Notes: generated by a model from the letters alone, not told the origin. A DNA stretch of 64,000 nucleotides from Mediannikoviicoccus sp037890055 (GCA_037890055.1 JBBKBD010000008.1), one strand, 5' to 3'. Positions 33,955 to 43,459 are shown, numbered from the stretch's first letter. Program-made: numbers and translations.

Positions 33955-36491
33955 CTTCTTTCCTTTCCTATGTTCTTCAAGGCCTCTCTATTTGTAATGG
34001 CAAGAAATATCGCTGTTAAAAGTGAAATCGCCATGCCGTATATAAATCCAGAAGGAATATATTTTAACTCCACATGGTTTTGTCCACTAACTCCATGTAT
34101 CTTTAAAAAGCTTCCATAAAATTCATCGGTTTTGACAGGTTCTCCATTAACATAGGCCTTCCATCCTTCGTTATATGGAATTGACGTAAGTATTTCGCCA
34201 CTGTCACTGTCTATGTCAAAACTTACCTTTTCCTTATTAATATTTACATTCTTTGCACCATTTTCCATTACATTTTCAAAGCCTTTAATAAAGTTATCCT
34301 CTTCAAGCTTAAACACTCTAAAGAAAAAGTCCTCACTGTCTCCTTCTCCAAATTCAACATTTATTTTAAAGATGTCTCCCTTGTTAAAGTGAAGTCCTCC
34401 AACAATATTCTTGTTTCGAATATCAAAAGAGGTTCTCTCACCATAGTGGTCCACAACAAATTTATCATCTTCCACATGATCAGAGTCAAAGTAATAGTAG
34501 CCATCGTCAGTGGCTTCATATTCTAAGGTTAATGTTGCAGTGTCTTCCTTTGTATTAAAAAACACCTTATCTTCCATGGAGTTTCTAATCTTTAGTCCCT
34601 TTCCAGATTCAGAAATTCTTTGAACTTCAGTGAAAATATCCTTATCCGTTCCTGTAATCATTTTGAAAAGCTCTTCTTGATTTTCTATATTATCATATTT
34701 GAACTCGTCTTTAGATATATCCCCCTTAGGTTCGAAGGCCAGCGGAAGACAGTACTCATTTTCTAAAAGTCTAACGCCTCTCCAGCTGGAAATCTCTTTA
34801 AATCCAAATACATCCACTGGATTGTTCCTCTCATATAGGTATCCAATATTTAAAAATCCATTTATAACCGGTGTGGTGTAGTTGTAATAAACTCTATTTC
34901 CAATTGGGCTTGTGCTATGTCCCATCTTTTCTAAAAACGTGGACACCCTCTTGTCCAGTGTGGAAGAAAATAGTGACAAGCCGTTATAACCGTATAGGGC
35001 TGGGTCATTAAAAGTAAAACGGTCCATGGACTCCTGTCTCTTAAACTCTTTTTTGTCCGTCTCCCCTTGCAGTACTTTTATTTCTTCTTTGCCCTTAATA
35101 AATTCATAATAATCTGTGCATCCTCCAGAATAAAGTCCAAAGCCACCGTTAACTATAAGTTCAACTGTAAGAATTAGACAAAAAATCTTTTTGCCATAGT
35201 CTTCCCCTTTGATTATAAATAATGTACAGATGATATATACAAACATCAAGAGTAAGTTTGCGACTGTTATCTCCCAGTCCCTCTCCTGTCCAACATAGTA
35301 AATGATAAATAGTGACAGGAAGGAAAATGGAAAAATAATTTTTAAATTTGTAGTTTCTAAATTTTCATAGGTCTTATAGCAAACTATGCCTACTATAAAG
35401 GAAAGTATAAATGTAAATCTTGACGGAAGCATATTTGAATATCTAAAGCCATGCCAAATATAGTCAAGCACATTGACATTGGTACTGAGGTATAAAAAGA
35501 GAATGAAAAATACGCTAATTAACTTTTCTCTCTTGGAAATGCCCTTTACAAAGATATACACAAAAATAAAAAATATTATTAATAATCCACTGTAGATATT
35601 TGGTAGGCCATCCCTAACTGTGGACTGGTTAAATGCCAGTGCATTTGCCATTAAGTCCCTAAAGTCATTTACAAGTTTTATTTTATCGCTAAATGCGGCT
35701 GGGGTCTTGTACACTCTGCTAAGCCCAATTGCAGTGGGCAAAAGTAAAACGGCAGAACAAAGGGCCGCAGCAATGGAATAATAAAGAGTTTTAAATCCTT
35801 TTTTCAAAAAGTCCATAAGGTTGAGTCTATAGACAAAGCTATAGCCAAAGTAAAATAAAATAATTCCTATAACTACAAATATGGACATATAGTAGTTAAA
35901 TATAAAGCATCCTAGCAAGGTGAAAAAATAAAATTTGTAGGAGTTTGAACAAACCACATTTTTTATTCCAAGAATTGCCAGCGGAAATAGAATTATTACA
36001 TCCAGCCACATTATATTCCAGTAGTAACCACATATAAATCCACTTAGTGAGTAGATTAGTGAAAAAGCCACCAGTGCGTAGTCCTTTTTGTTGTAAATTG
36101 AATAGAGGAAGATGCTAAAACTAAGTCCTGCCAATCCAATTTTAAATGCAATTAAAAACTCGAAAAATACAATTACAAAATCTTCTGGAATTGCAATTAA
36201 AAATATATTAAATGGGGACATTAAATAATAAGCCAATATTCCGATAAAGTCGGAACCTAGTCCCATAGAAAAGGTGTAGAAGAACCCTCCACCATTAATC
36301 AGTTTGTCCCTTAACACTTGGAAGAACTGAAAGTATTGATGGTATGCATCCACAATTAAAATTTGATTTTTCCCAATTGGATAGTATCCATTTGCAATAT
36401 ATGTAATTACAAAGGTCAAAAATGGAATCAAAAATGCCAATGTAAAAAAATAATATTTCTTTTGTTTTAGTCTTTCGTATCTTTCTTTCAT
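33945..36491 (-). CDS. YfhO-family membrane protein
   Basis: 848 residues. About twelve or more hydrophobic segments in the first 450 residues, a large extracytoplasmic domain (about 470-810) and one last membrane span near the C-terminus. The opening loop VDAYHQYFQFFQVLRDKL and GGFFYTFSMGLGSDF is the hallmark of YfhO, a GT-C-like family linked to glycosylation of lipoteichoic acid in B. subtilis. First gene of a three-gene operon. GGGGG ribosome site, TATAAT at 36509-36514. Confidence 0.9.
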   Translation of the reverse strand: MKERYERLKQKKYYFFTLAFLIPFLTFVITYIANGYYPIGKNQILIVDAYHQYFQFFQVLRDKLINGGGFFYTFSMGLGSDFIGILAYYLMSPFNIFLIAIPEDFVIVFFEFLIAFKIGLAGLSFSIFLYSIYNKKDYALVAFSLIYSLSGFICGYYWNIMWLDVIILFPLAILGIKNVVCSNSYKFYFFTLLGCFIFNYYMSIFVVIGIILFYFGYSFVYRLNLMDFLKKGFKTLYYSIAAALCSAVLLLPTAIGLSRVYKTPAAFSDKIKLVNDFRDLMANALAFNQSTVRDGLPNIYSGLLIIFFIFVYIFVKGISKREKLISVFFILFLYLSTNVNVLDYIWHGFRYSNMLPSRFTFILSFIVGIVCYKTYENLETTNLKIIFPFSFLSLFIIYYVGQERDWEITVANLLLMFVYIICTLFIIKGEDYGKKIFCLILTVELIVNGGFGLYSGGCTDYYEFIKGKEEIKVLQGETDKKEFKRQESMDRFTFNDPALYGYNGLSLFSSTLDKRVSTFLEKMGHSTSPIGNRVYYNYTTPVINGFLNIGYLYERNNPVDVFGFKEISSWRGVRLLENEYCLPLAFEPKGDISKDEFKYDNIENQEELFKMITGTDKDIFTEVQRISESGKGLKIRNSMEDKVFFNTKEDTATLTLEYEATDDGYYYFDSDHVEDDKFVVDHYGERTSFDIRNKNIVGGLHFNKGDIFKINVEFGEGDSEDFFFRVFKLEEDNFIKGFENVMENGAKNVNINKEKVSFDIDSDSGEILTSIPYNEGWKAYVNGEPVKTDEFYGSFLKIHGVSGQNHVELKYIPSGFIYGMAISLLTAIFLAITNREALKNIGKERRWK

Positions 36492-36508
36492 AGTTCCCCC
36501 TCTACAGT

Positions 36509-36537
36509 ATTATACTTTAAAATAAAAAAGGTTTCAT
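36509..36537 (-). promoter_or_regulatory. yfhO operon promoter
   Basis: Minus strand -10 TATAAT (36509-36514); at 17 bases, ATGAAA (36532-36537), a moderate -35. Confidence 0.5.
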
Positions 36538-36545
36538 TAAATTAA

Positions 36546-36596
36546 GAGGTGAGAGGTTGGAAGTGAGAAGTGGAAAGTGAGAGGTGAGAAGTTGGA
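36546..36596. repeat. Purine-rich imperfect direct repeat
   Basis: GAGGTGAGAGGTTGGA (36546-36561) recurs with one change at 36581-36596. The 19 bases between are also GTGAGAAGTGGAAA-type text. One strand is almost all G and A. No coding potential seen. Confidence 0.75.
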
Positions 36597-36624
36597 TGCG
36601 GGAAAATTTTGTAGTTGAAGAATC

Positions 36625-36654
36625 AAAAAAGAAGCTGAAATTCCAACCAGCTTC
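36625..36654 (-). terminator. Terminator of the two-component/ABC operon
   Basis: Minus strand GAAGCTG / CAGCTTC (36648-36654 with 36631-36637), ten-base loop, then T6. Confidence 0.85.
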
Positions 36655-36671
36655 TCTAAGATTAATTTTTA

Positions 36672-37460
36672 TTAGCCTATTTTTTTATACGCTCCAATCC
36701 TTTGTCTAAACTTATGGGCTCCTATAAACACTAAAATCACAAAGGCTGCAAAAGTTATGGTGGACTGAACCAGTGGTGCCATATTGTATGTTTTTCCCAA
36801 GTAGAAATCTAAAAACTTTTCGTCTCCTATGTGGTACATTGGTAAGAATAACCTTCCAATTGTGTTTAAAGCCTTTGGCAGTGAATCCTTTCCCACTCCC
36901 ATTAGTCCCGAAGTTACCATGGCGAAAAAGTAAAAGCTCATTGTAAAGGCGTATGTTGTTCCAAACTTTCTTGTGCCATATGCCACCCCATGGGCAAGTA
37001 ACATAAATAGTATTGCCAAAATATAAAACATTATTAACGACCCAATTAATCCAGTTGATGAAGGTTTCTTTATATCAAGCACAGATACAGCAACTATTGT
37101 ATAGATTAACAAGTCTAAGCTCACATAGATTAAATTTGAAACTAACTTTGCAAAGAAAAGTTTCTTAGGGCTATTACCAAACAGTTCCAATCGAAGTGGT
37201 ATATCTTTTTCCAGTGACTCCGCATACATTGCGGCATATCCAATATGCATTGCAGAAAAAGGGATTACTATGCAAAATCCTAAAAACAAACCCGTCTGTA
37301 CATCTGGTAGTATTTCCTTTGGCACGTCATTTAGTCCATTCTTTCCTATAATTATTAATAAAAATAGTGGTAGGAAGAGTCCAAATATTAAAAACAGTAC
37401 ATTTTTCATCATACTTTTTAGTTCCATTATAACTAGGTATTTAAAGTTGTTCCTCTTCAT
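36672..37460 (-). CDS. ABC-2 type transporter permease
   Basis: 262 residues with six hydrophobic segments. It opens with a membrane span near residues 18-38, has a long first loop, and ends MGAHKFRQR-like. Topology suits an ABC-2 exporter subunit of the kind that removes antimicrobial peptides or bacteriocins, but no motif fixes the substrate. It follows the ATPase (TAATG overlap) in a four-gene operon led by a response regulator. Confidence 0.8.
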   Translation of the reverse strand: MKRNNFKYLVIMELKSMMKNVLFLIFGLFLPLFLLIIIGKNGLNDVPKEILPDVQTGLFLGFCIVIPFSAMHIGYAAMYAESLEKDIPLRLELFGNSPKKLFFAKLVSNLIYVSLDLLIYTIVAVSVLDIKKPSSTGLIGSLIMFYILAILFMLLAHGVAYGTRKFGTTYAFTMSFYFFAMVTSGLMGVGKDSLPKALNTIGRLFLPMYHIGDEKFLDFYLGKTYNMAPLVQSTITFAAFVILVFIGAHKFRQRIGAYKKIG

Positions 37461-38314
37461 TACTTCCTCCTCAATGCATTTATATACATTACTTCCATAT
37501 CATTAGATGCTCTTTCAAAGTCGATATCTTTTTGAACCAAAATCCTCTCCAGTTTGAGTTCCTCTTCATCATTATCCATGGATATTGCAACTTTTCCCTC
37601 TGGCGCCTCAATCTTTTTATAGTCCTTCATAAGCTCTTCATCATAATCCAAAGCACTAAATGAAATTATTCTATTTCCACAATACTTTTTAAACAGTGCA
37701 GTTTTTGAATCATAATCCACAACTTTCCCATCTTCTAAAATCAGTACATCATCCACAAGCCTTTCCAGTTCGTCATAGTAATGAGACACCAATATCAAAG
37801 TGTCGTCCCTATCCCTGTACCACTTTTCCAAAAGCTCCATAAGGGAACTTCTCGTTTGAAAGTCAAGGCCAGAGGTTACTTCGTCAAAAATCGTAAGCGG
37901 ACTCTCCTGCGCAAGGACTAAAATCACAGTAAGCCTTTGCTTTTGCCCTCCAGAAAGATCTTTATAGGTCTTTTTAAGTGCGGATTCAAACTTAAAAAAT
38001 TTTATTAATTCCATAATCTTTTCGCAATTTTCAAGCTTACATCCAATAATTGCTTCCATAACCGTTCTTACAGCAATTGTTTCAGGGTAGTTATTGTACT
38101 GCATATGAACTGCAATTTCATTTGTTGGAATATCCTTTACAATGCTTCCACTGTATGGCACAAGCTCCATTATGGCGTTGATTAAAGTGGTCTTACCCGC
38201 TCCATTAGAGCCTAATATGCCAAGCTTTTTGTTCTTATCAATAATTATTTCATCTTCAATGGTAAGTGCTGTAAAGTCACCATATTTAACCTTAAGATTA
38301 TTAATCTTAATCAT
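37460..38314 (-). CDS. ABC transporter ATP-binding protein
   Basis: 284 residues: Walker A GSNGAGKTT, signature LSGGQKQRLTV, Walker B LTIFDEVTSGLD, H-loop VSHYYDE. A C-terminal extension of about 70 residues after the ABC fold has no clear match. It energises the permease encoded next. The start lies 8 bases inside the histidine-kinase gene. Confidence 0.9.
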   Translation of the reverse strand: MIKINNLKVKYGDFTALTIEDEIIIDKNKKLGILGSNGAGKTTLINAIMELVPYSGSIVKDIPTNEIAVHMQYNNYPETIAVRTVMEAIIGCKLENCEKIMELIKFFKFESALKKTYKDLSGGQKQRLTVILVLAQESPLTIFDEVTSGLDFQTRSSLMELLEKWYRDRDDTLILVSHYYDELERLVDDVLILEDGKVVDYDSKTALFKKYCGNRIISFSALDYDEELMKDYKKIEAPEGKVAISMDNDEEELKLERILVQKDIDFERASNDMEVMYINALRRK

Positions 38315-39851
38315 CTCTTCCCCTCCTTAACACTGTTAAAACTCCTTTGTTTTTATTTCTCACTTCAATCTCAAGTCCAATTAAGTTTGAGTAGTACTTT
38401 GCAATGTACAGACCAAGTCCCTTACTCTTACTCTCTGTAGAAGATACAAAGGGTTCCATTATAGATTTTTCAATCTCCCTAGGTATGGTCGCCTCTTCAT
38501 TGTAAATACTTATATCTTCACCAAGCTCTATGTCAATAAAGCCGTTTTCACTTGTATAGTTAATGGCATTTTCCAAAATATTATCTATTACTTTGATAAA
38601 AATTTCTGAGTCGGTGTTTAAAAAGCCATCACCCTTTAAATTAATTTTTAAATTCTTTTCATCAGTTTTTAGTTTATACTTTGAAATCTCTTTTTCAAAT
38701 GTATCCCTTAAATTAATATCTCCAAAAGAAAGCTCTTCCATTTCCTTTGTAGTTAAAAGAATTTCTGAAACCATAGAGCTCATCTCTAACAGTTCAGTTT
38801 TTAAAACCCTTAGATACTTATCCCTGTCTTCATACTTCCCTAGATTATTAATCATGCCATCACATAGTAGGATTGACGCAGCAATAGGTGTCTTTAGTTC
38901 ATGGGTTGCAGATCTTGTGAAGACTTCCTTCCTCTCCCCTTCAACACGAAGCTTTTCAATATTTTTTCTTAACGCCTTGTCCATTTCAACTATATTTCTA
39001 CTAAGGGTTGCTATTTCATCTTCTCCATGAAAGTTAATGGAATTATAATTTGGAGTTGACCTCTTTGAAACTTCGCTAAACCTTTGTATCTTTACAATTG
39101 GCTCCACAATCCTTCTTGAATAGAGACTTGAAACAACTATTACAAGTAACATTAAAACTAAAATTATCATTGGAATGCTGGATAACACCACCGGAAGTAG
39201 GTCTTCAATTCGCGGTGCTATGAAAGAGTCAAGGGAAACCTTGTAAAAACCATCTTCATTTGTAATTAAAATGCAGTTGATGTAGTCAGCCACATTTTCT
39301 TCCCTATAGCTAAGACTTAGCATCACAGTGTTTTTATTTAGCTTTTTATAATCAGTATATGAATTTTCATCACGCCTTTTAAAAGCTTCACTAAATTTTA
39401 AATCACTTTTAATTCCATCAATTTTAAAATTGTCTTGAATATATTTTCCAATTTTACTAGCTTCCCTATCTATTTCATAAGCTTCAAAATTTCCTGCTCC
39501 CTTGTTCTTTTTTGCACTTTTCATAGTATCTTCAATTTTTTTAAGACTTTGCTGTATTTCAGAACCACTTATATTAATTACTCCCCTTAATCCAATTGAG
39601 TTTAATTTTAACTCATTGAAATCACTATCAACTTCAATAAAAACTTGATTTCCAAGTTTACTAATCTTTCTTAAATCCTTAGCACCATGAACCATTTCAA
39701 AATGAGATTTTTTTATCTCCTCGCTAATGCTTTCAATGTTTTGATTTACATATAGATTTGGTAATAGAAATGCCAAATAGGAAACTATTATTATTAAAAT
39801 TGTCACAGCCAGGAAGATGCTGTAGATTAAATTTTTCTTACCTAATTTCAT
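38307..39851 (-). CDS. Sensor histidine kinase
   Basis: About 514 residues. Two membrane spans (about 10-31 and 214-236) enclose an extracytoplasmic sensor domain of some 180 residues of no family I recognise. A HAMP-like linker follows, then the phospho-acceptor box SATHELKTPIAASI (His near 316) and the ATPase region with N-box NILENAINYTSENG and KSKGLGLYIAKYY. It phosphorylates the response regulator encoded upstream. I prefer the ATG at 39851 over a GTG two codons before it. Overlap with the regulator gene is about 14 bases. Confidence 0.9.
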   Translation of the reverse strand: MKLGKKNLIYSIFLAVTILIIIVSYLAFLLPNLYVNQNIESISEEIKKSHFEMVHGAKDLRKISKLGNQVFIEVDSDFNELKLNSIGLRGVINISGSEIQQSLKKIEDTMKSAKKNKGAGNFEAYEIDREASKIGKYIQDNFKIDGIKSDLKFSEAFKRRDENSYTDYKKLNKNTVMLSLSYREENVADYINCILITNEDGFYKVSLDSFIAPRIEDLLPVVLSSIPMIILVLMLLVIVVSSLYSRRIVEPIVKIQRFSEVSKRSTPNYNSINFHGEDEIATLSRNIVEMDKALRKNIEKLRVEGERKEVFTRSATHELKTPIAASILLCDGMINNLGKYEDRDKYLRVLKTELLEMSSMVSEILLTTKEMEELSFGDINLRDTFEKEISKYKLKTDEKNLKINLKGDGFLNTDSEIFIKVIDNILENAINYTSENGFIDIELGEDISIYNEEATIPREIEKSIMEPFVSSTESKSKGLGLYIAKYYSNLIGLEIEVRNKNKGVLTVLRRGRDD

Positions 39852-40506
39852 TTTCACTAAATTTATATCCTATGCCAATAACGGTTTTGATATAATCCTT
39901 TCCCAGTTTTTTTCTAATATTTTTTATATGTGCGTCAATTATTCTGTCATTTCCAATATAGTCCTCATTAAATGCGCCCATAATTAACTGTTCCCTACTT
40001 AAAACTTTATCCTTATTTTCGTAAAGCATTTGAAGAATTAAAAACTCACTTAAGGTAAATGGAATTTCCTCTCCATCAACAAAGACCCTATAGGATTCGC
40101 CATCCATAATAAACTCATGATTAACTAAAACCTGAGGCTTAATACGACGAAGTAGTGTTTCAATTCTCTTTATTAAAATAATTGGCGACACGGGCTTTAC
40201 CAAATACTCATCAGCAAAGTTATTAAAAGCCGACACCTGAGTTCCTATATCATCAAGGGCAGTGAGCATTATTACTCCGATATTTTTTGTCTTAGGATTC
40301 GTCCTGATAAAAGATAGAACATCAATTCCACTTATGCCCGGAACCATAATATCTAAAACTGCCACGTCAATGTATTCACTGTTTAATATATCAACAGCTT
40401 TATTTCCGTCCTCCGCTTCAAAAGTTGTCGCTCCAGAAACTTTTAAATACTCAACCAGTACTTCTCTTATATTTTTTTCATCTTCCAATAATAATATATT
40501 TGCCAT
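39838..40506 (-). CDS. OmpR-family response regulator
   Basis: 222 residues: receiver domain with acidic pocket ED at residues 8-9 and phospho-acceptor Asp52 (AVLDIMVPG), switch lysine in LVKPVSP, then a winged helix (FTLSEFLILQMLYENKDKVLSREQLI). First gene of the operon; AAGGAGA before the ATG. It probably binds the 11-base-spaced direct repeats found directly upstream and so controls its own operon and the linked ABC transporter. Confidence 0.94.
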   Translation of the reverse strand: MANILLLEDEKNIREVLVEYLKVSGATTFEAEDGNKAVDILNSEYIDVAVLDIMVPGISGIDVLSFIRTNPKTKNIGVIMLTALDDIGTQVSAFNNFADEYLVKPVSPIILIKRIETLLRRIKPQVLVNHEFIMDGESYRVFVDGEEIPFTLSEFLILQMLYENKDKVLSREQLIMGAFNEDYIGNDRIIDAHIKNIRKKLGKDYIKTVIGIGYKFSENEIR

Positions 40507-40521
40507 ATCTATCTCCTTAGG

Positions 40522-40567
40522 ATTATAATATCAGCTTCGTGTGAATTTTGTATGAAGTTTTTATGAT
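40522..40567 (-). promoter_or_regulatory. Promoter with three 11-bp-spaced direct repeats
   Basis: Minus strand -10 TATAAT (40522-40527). Instead of a -35, three 7-base units read on the plus strand GTGTGAA (40539), GTATGAA (40550) and TTATGAT (40561), each exactly 11 bases apart. This is the layout of PhoB/OmpR-type activator boxes. Confidence 0.6.
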
Positions 40568-40588
40568 TTTTCAAATTAATTGCAAAAA

Positions 40589-40618
40589 TAAAAAAAGATG
40601 AAGCCATCAGCCTCATCA
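40589..40618 (-). terminator. Terminator of the iron/phosphonate-type ABC operon
   Basis: Minus strand GATGAGGC / GCTTCATC with one G-U pair, then a long T-run. Confidence 0.8.
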
Positions 40619-40625
40619 TTTTATT

Positions 40626-42383
40626 TTATTTCTTTTTTTCTTCCGCAAATCCACTTTGTCTATTTGAAATCTTAAGCCCTCTACCATATACAAAGTAAAT
40701 CACTATGGAGTTTAGCAACATAAGTAGTACTGAATAAACTAAATTTACCGCTTTTGAGTCCATAGTTGCAACAGAAGATGCATTTTGAGTAATTATTATA
40801 CCAATTGTTTCGCTTCCCGGTGGATATAGGAATGCAGACATATTGTACTCTGCTAAATTTGTATTAAAATTTAATGCACATAATGCAAGTGCCGTTGGTA
40901 ACATCGCCGGTAGTACCACTTTTAAAAATGTTCGTAGTGAACTTGCCCCCAAGTTTTGAGAAGCTTCTTCTAAACTGGTATTAAAGTTATAGTATGCACT
41001 CTTTAGATACCTTAGAGTCGAAGGAATAATTGCCACTGTATATGCAATCACCAGTATCCACTGCGACCCAATAACTGATTGGTTAAAGATTAATAGTCTT
41101 GGTCTGTCGTAAATCATCATATAACCTAGAGCTATTAGAATTGATGGAACTAGCCAAGGTACGTAGTAGAAGTATTCTAAACTCTTTATTAGTTTATTGC
41201 TCTTCGCCTTCATAACTAGTCTCACAAGTATAAGCATTAGTAGTACTGAAGCAACCGCCGCGATTCCCGAGAATAAAAATGATCTAAGTAGTGGGTCCAA
41301 GTTACTTGATTTAGTTAGAACATTTTTATAGTTTTCTAATGTAAAGTGTTTAAAATCTATAACATTTCTTGAAAGCGCCTTTGTGTCTAGGAACGATGAA
41401 ATAAGAATCATAATACATGGTAACGCTTGAATAATAAATAATATTACTGCTATTACATATACAAAAACTTTTGCCACAGGATTGTGGATTTTTTGTTTTC
41501 GGAGTCTCTTTTTACTATTTGACACAGACATATAGTTCCCCTTAGATTCATTCCATGTCATAAATGCTAACAATAGTATTTGAAACGAAGCCAGTACCAG
41601 TGACAACACCGCTGCAATATCCCTTGATCTTGGTCTTTTTGCAAAGGTTAATATCAGTGGCGAAATTGTTTGAAAGTTCTTTCCACCAACCATCAACGGT
41701 GCTGCAAAAGAAATTAATCCAGTTTGAAATGTAATAACTATTAGAGTTATTAATGTAGGTTTTACTATTGGCATAACAACTTTGGATAGTATTTGAAATT
41801 GATTACTTCCCAAGTTCTTTGCTGAATCTATCAGCTCATTGTCTATACTATTTATTGCATTTCTAAAGAAAATCATATATTGATGAGTACAACCAAAGGT
41901 CATAACAAAGAAAACTGCAAATGCACCAGTAAACCAACCCGGGTTCATATTTGGAAATATCTTCATTAAAAACTGTGTAAGTATGCCAGTTTTTCCATAT
42001 ACGTATAGATATCCATTATTCAGTATTACCCCTGAAAAAACCAGTGGTAACATATATGCTGCTCTAAATACTTTTGAAAATTTTAAATCAAAATATTCAG
42101 TTAATAATACCTGTGTAACTCCTACAGTTGTAGTTGTAAATATTAGAACAAGTCCTGTCAATAATGAATTTTTTATTGAAGTCATTGCCCTTTTGGAGTT
42201 TAAAACCTTTTTAACCGCATTAAAACTAAAACTTGAGCCGTCGTGGAATGAACTTACTATTATGGTTGCCGTTGGTAAAATTATAAATGCTACTGCAAAC
42301 CAGACTATAACTAAAATTAAAAGTATTTTTGATAGATTAAACTCTTTGCTTTTTTCAAAACTTTTATTCTTAGAATTTTTCAT
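40626..42383 (-). CDS. ABC importer permease, two fused halves
   Basis: 585 residues made of two BPD_transp_1 permease halves in one chain, with twelve hydrophobic segments. Each half has its own EAA loop: IDSAKNLGSNQFQILSKVVMP near 185 and LEEASQNLGASSLRTFLKVVLP near 465. This fused layout is shared by ferric-iron (FbpB/AfuB), thiamine (ThiP) and 2-aminoethylphosphonate permeases. It is the last of three genes on the minus strand (binding protein, ATPase, permease). Confidence 0.9.
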   Translation of the reverse strand: MKNSKNKSFEKSKEFNLSKILLILVIVWFAVAFIILPTATIIVSSFHDGSSFSFNAVKKVLNSKRAMTSIKNSLLTGLVLIFTTTTVGVTQVLLTEYFDLKFSKVFRAAYMLPLVFSGVILNNGYLYVYGKTGILTQFLMKIFPNMNPGWFTGAFAVFFVMTFGCTHQYMIFFRNAINSIDNELIDSAKNLGSNQFQILSKVVMPIVKPTLITLIVITFQTGLISFAAPLMVGGKNFQTISPLILTFAKRPRSRDIAAVLSLVLASFQILLLAFMTWNESKGNYMSVSNSKKRLRKQKIHNPVAKVFVYVIAVILFIIQALPCIMILISSFLDTKALSRNVIDFKHFTLENYKNVLTKSSNLDPLLRSFLFSGIAAVASVLLMLILVRLVMKAKSNKLIKSLEYFYYVPWLVPSILIALGYMMIYDRPRLLIFNQSVIGSQWILVIAYTVAIIPSTLRYLKSAYYNFNTSLEEASQNLGASSLRTFLKVVLPAMLPTALALCALNFNTNLAEYNMSAFLYPPGSETIGIIITQNASSVATMDSKAVNLVYSVLLMLLNSIVIYFVYGRGLKISNRQSGFAEEKKK

Positions 42384-42385
42384 AA

Positions 42386-43405
42386 CTACACCTCATAATC
42401 TAAGATGTCTTCTGGATTAATATATAAATCTATTTCCTCATCAAGATTTATATTTGTAGTTGAATCATTTTTTTGTAAAATTGTTAGATCTGACCCAAAT
42501 ACATTTATAATGTAATGGGAGTAGGCTCCCTCATACATATGTCTTTCCACTTTTCCTTTAACTTTTACAGTTTCTCTATCTTGTATTGAATGAAGTAAAA
42601 TCTTTTCATTTCTTATATAGTGATTGTTTTTAGGATCAAATTTAATATTTGACGAGTTTTCATTTATATAATTCAAAAGTTTATCGCCTATCTTGTTTGA
42701 TTCACCGATAAATGTACAAACAAATTCTGTTTTTGATTTGTCATATATTTCAAGTGGATTACCTATCTGCTCAACAAGCCCCTTATTAAATACCGCAATT
42801 CTATCCGACATTTCAAGAGCTTCTTCTTGGTCATGAGTTACATAAATTGCTGTCATACCAGTCTTTCTTTGAATGTCCTTCATCTCTTGACGCAGTTGCT
42901 TTCTAAGTTTTGCATCAAGGTTAGATAGTGGTTCATCAAATAATATAAGCTTTGGGTCCTTTGCCAAGGCTCTTGCTATGGCAACTCTCTGTTGCTGCCC
43001 ACCAGATAGTTCAGACACATTTCTCTTAAGATGTTCCTCCTTGATTTCAACAAGATTTGCCATTTCGATGACTTTTTTATGTATTTCATCCTTTGGCATC
43101 TTCAATACCTTTAAACCGTAGCTAATATTATCAAAAACTGTCATTGTAGGAAATAGTGCATATGACTGGAACACCATACCAATTTGTCTCTTTTCAGGCG
43201 CCATATTTGTTATATCTTTTCCTTCCAAGATAATATTTCCACTATATGGTTTTAAAAATCCCGCTATGGATCTAAGTATTGTAGTCTTACCGCATCCAGA
43301 TGGTCCTAGGAAAGTAAAAAATTCACCTTCTTTGACATCTATGTTCACGTCTTTAACTGCAACATAATCTCCATATCTTATTTCTATATCATTTAACTCT
43401 ATCAT
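42386..43405 (-). CDS. ABC importer ATP-binding protein, PotA/FbpC type
   Basis: 339 residues: ABC domain (Walker A GPSGCGKTT, signature LSGGQQQRVAIARAL, Walker B LILFDEPLSNLD) plus a C-terminal TOBE-like regulatory region from about residue 240. Typical of importers for ferric iron, polyamines, sulfate or phosphonates. It is separated from the binding-protein gene by a stem-loop and from the permease gene by two bases. Confidence 0.93.
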   Translation of the reverse strand: MIELNDIEIRYGDYVAVKDVNIDVKEGEFFTFLGPSGCGKTTILRSIAGFLKPYSGNIILEGKDITNMAPEKRQIGMVFQSYALFPTMTVFDNISYGLKVLKMPKDEIHKKVIEMANLVEIKEEHLKRNVSELSGGQQQRVAIARALAKDPKLILFDEPLSNLDAKLRKQLRQEMKDIQRKTGMTAIYVTHDQEEALEMSDRIAVFNKGLVEQIGNPLEIYDKSKTEFVCTFIGESNKIGDKLLNYINENSSNIKFDPKNNHYIRNEKILLHSIQDRETVKVKGKVERHMYEGAYSHYIINVFGSDLTILQKNDSTTNINLDEEIDLYINPEDILDYEV

Positions 43406-43420
43406 ATATCCTCCCTGTTA

Positions 43421-43448
43421 AATAAAATGCGGGATAACTCCCGCATTT
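43421..43448 (-). terminator. Stem-loop between binding-protein and ATPase genes
   Basis: AAATGCGGGA (43425-43434) pairs perfectly with TCCCGCATTT (43439-43448) around four bases, followed on the minus strand by TATTT. Probably a partial terminator that keeps the downstream genes at a lower level than the binding protein. Confidence 0.75.
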
Positions 43449-43459
43449 CATTTAAAACT

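Noticed and set aside
38563..39030. 155-residue plus-strand frame opposite the histidine kinase
   Set aside because: Serine/phenylalanine-rich antisense shadow of a gene with intact H and N boxes.
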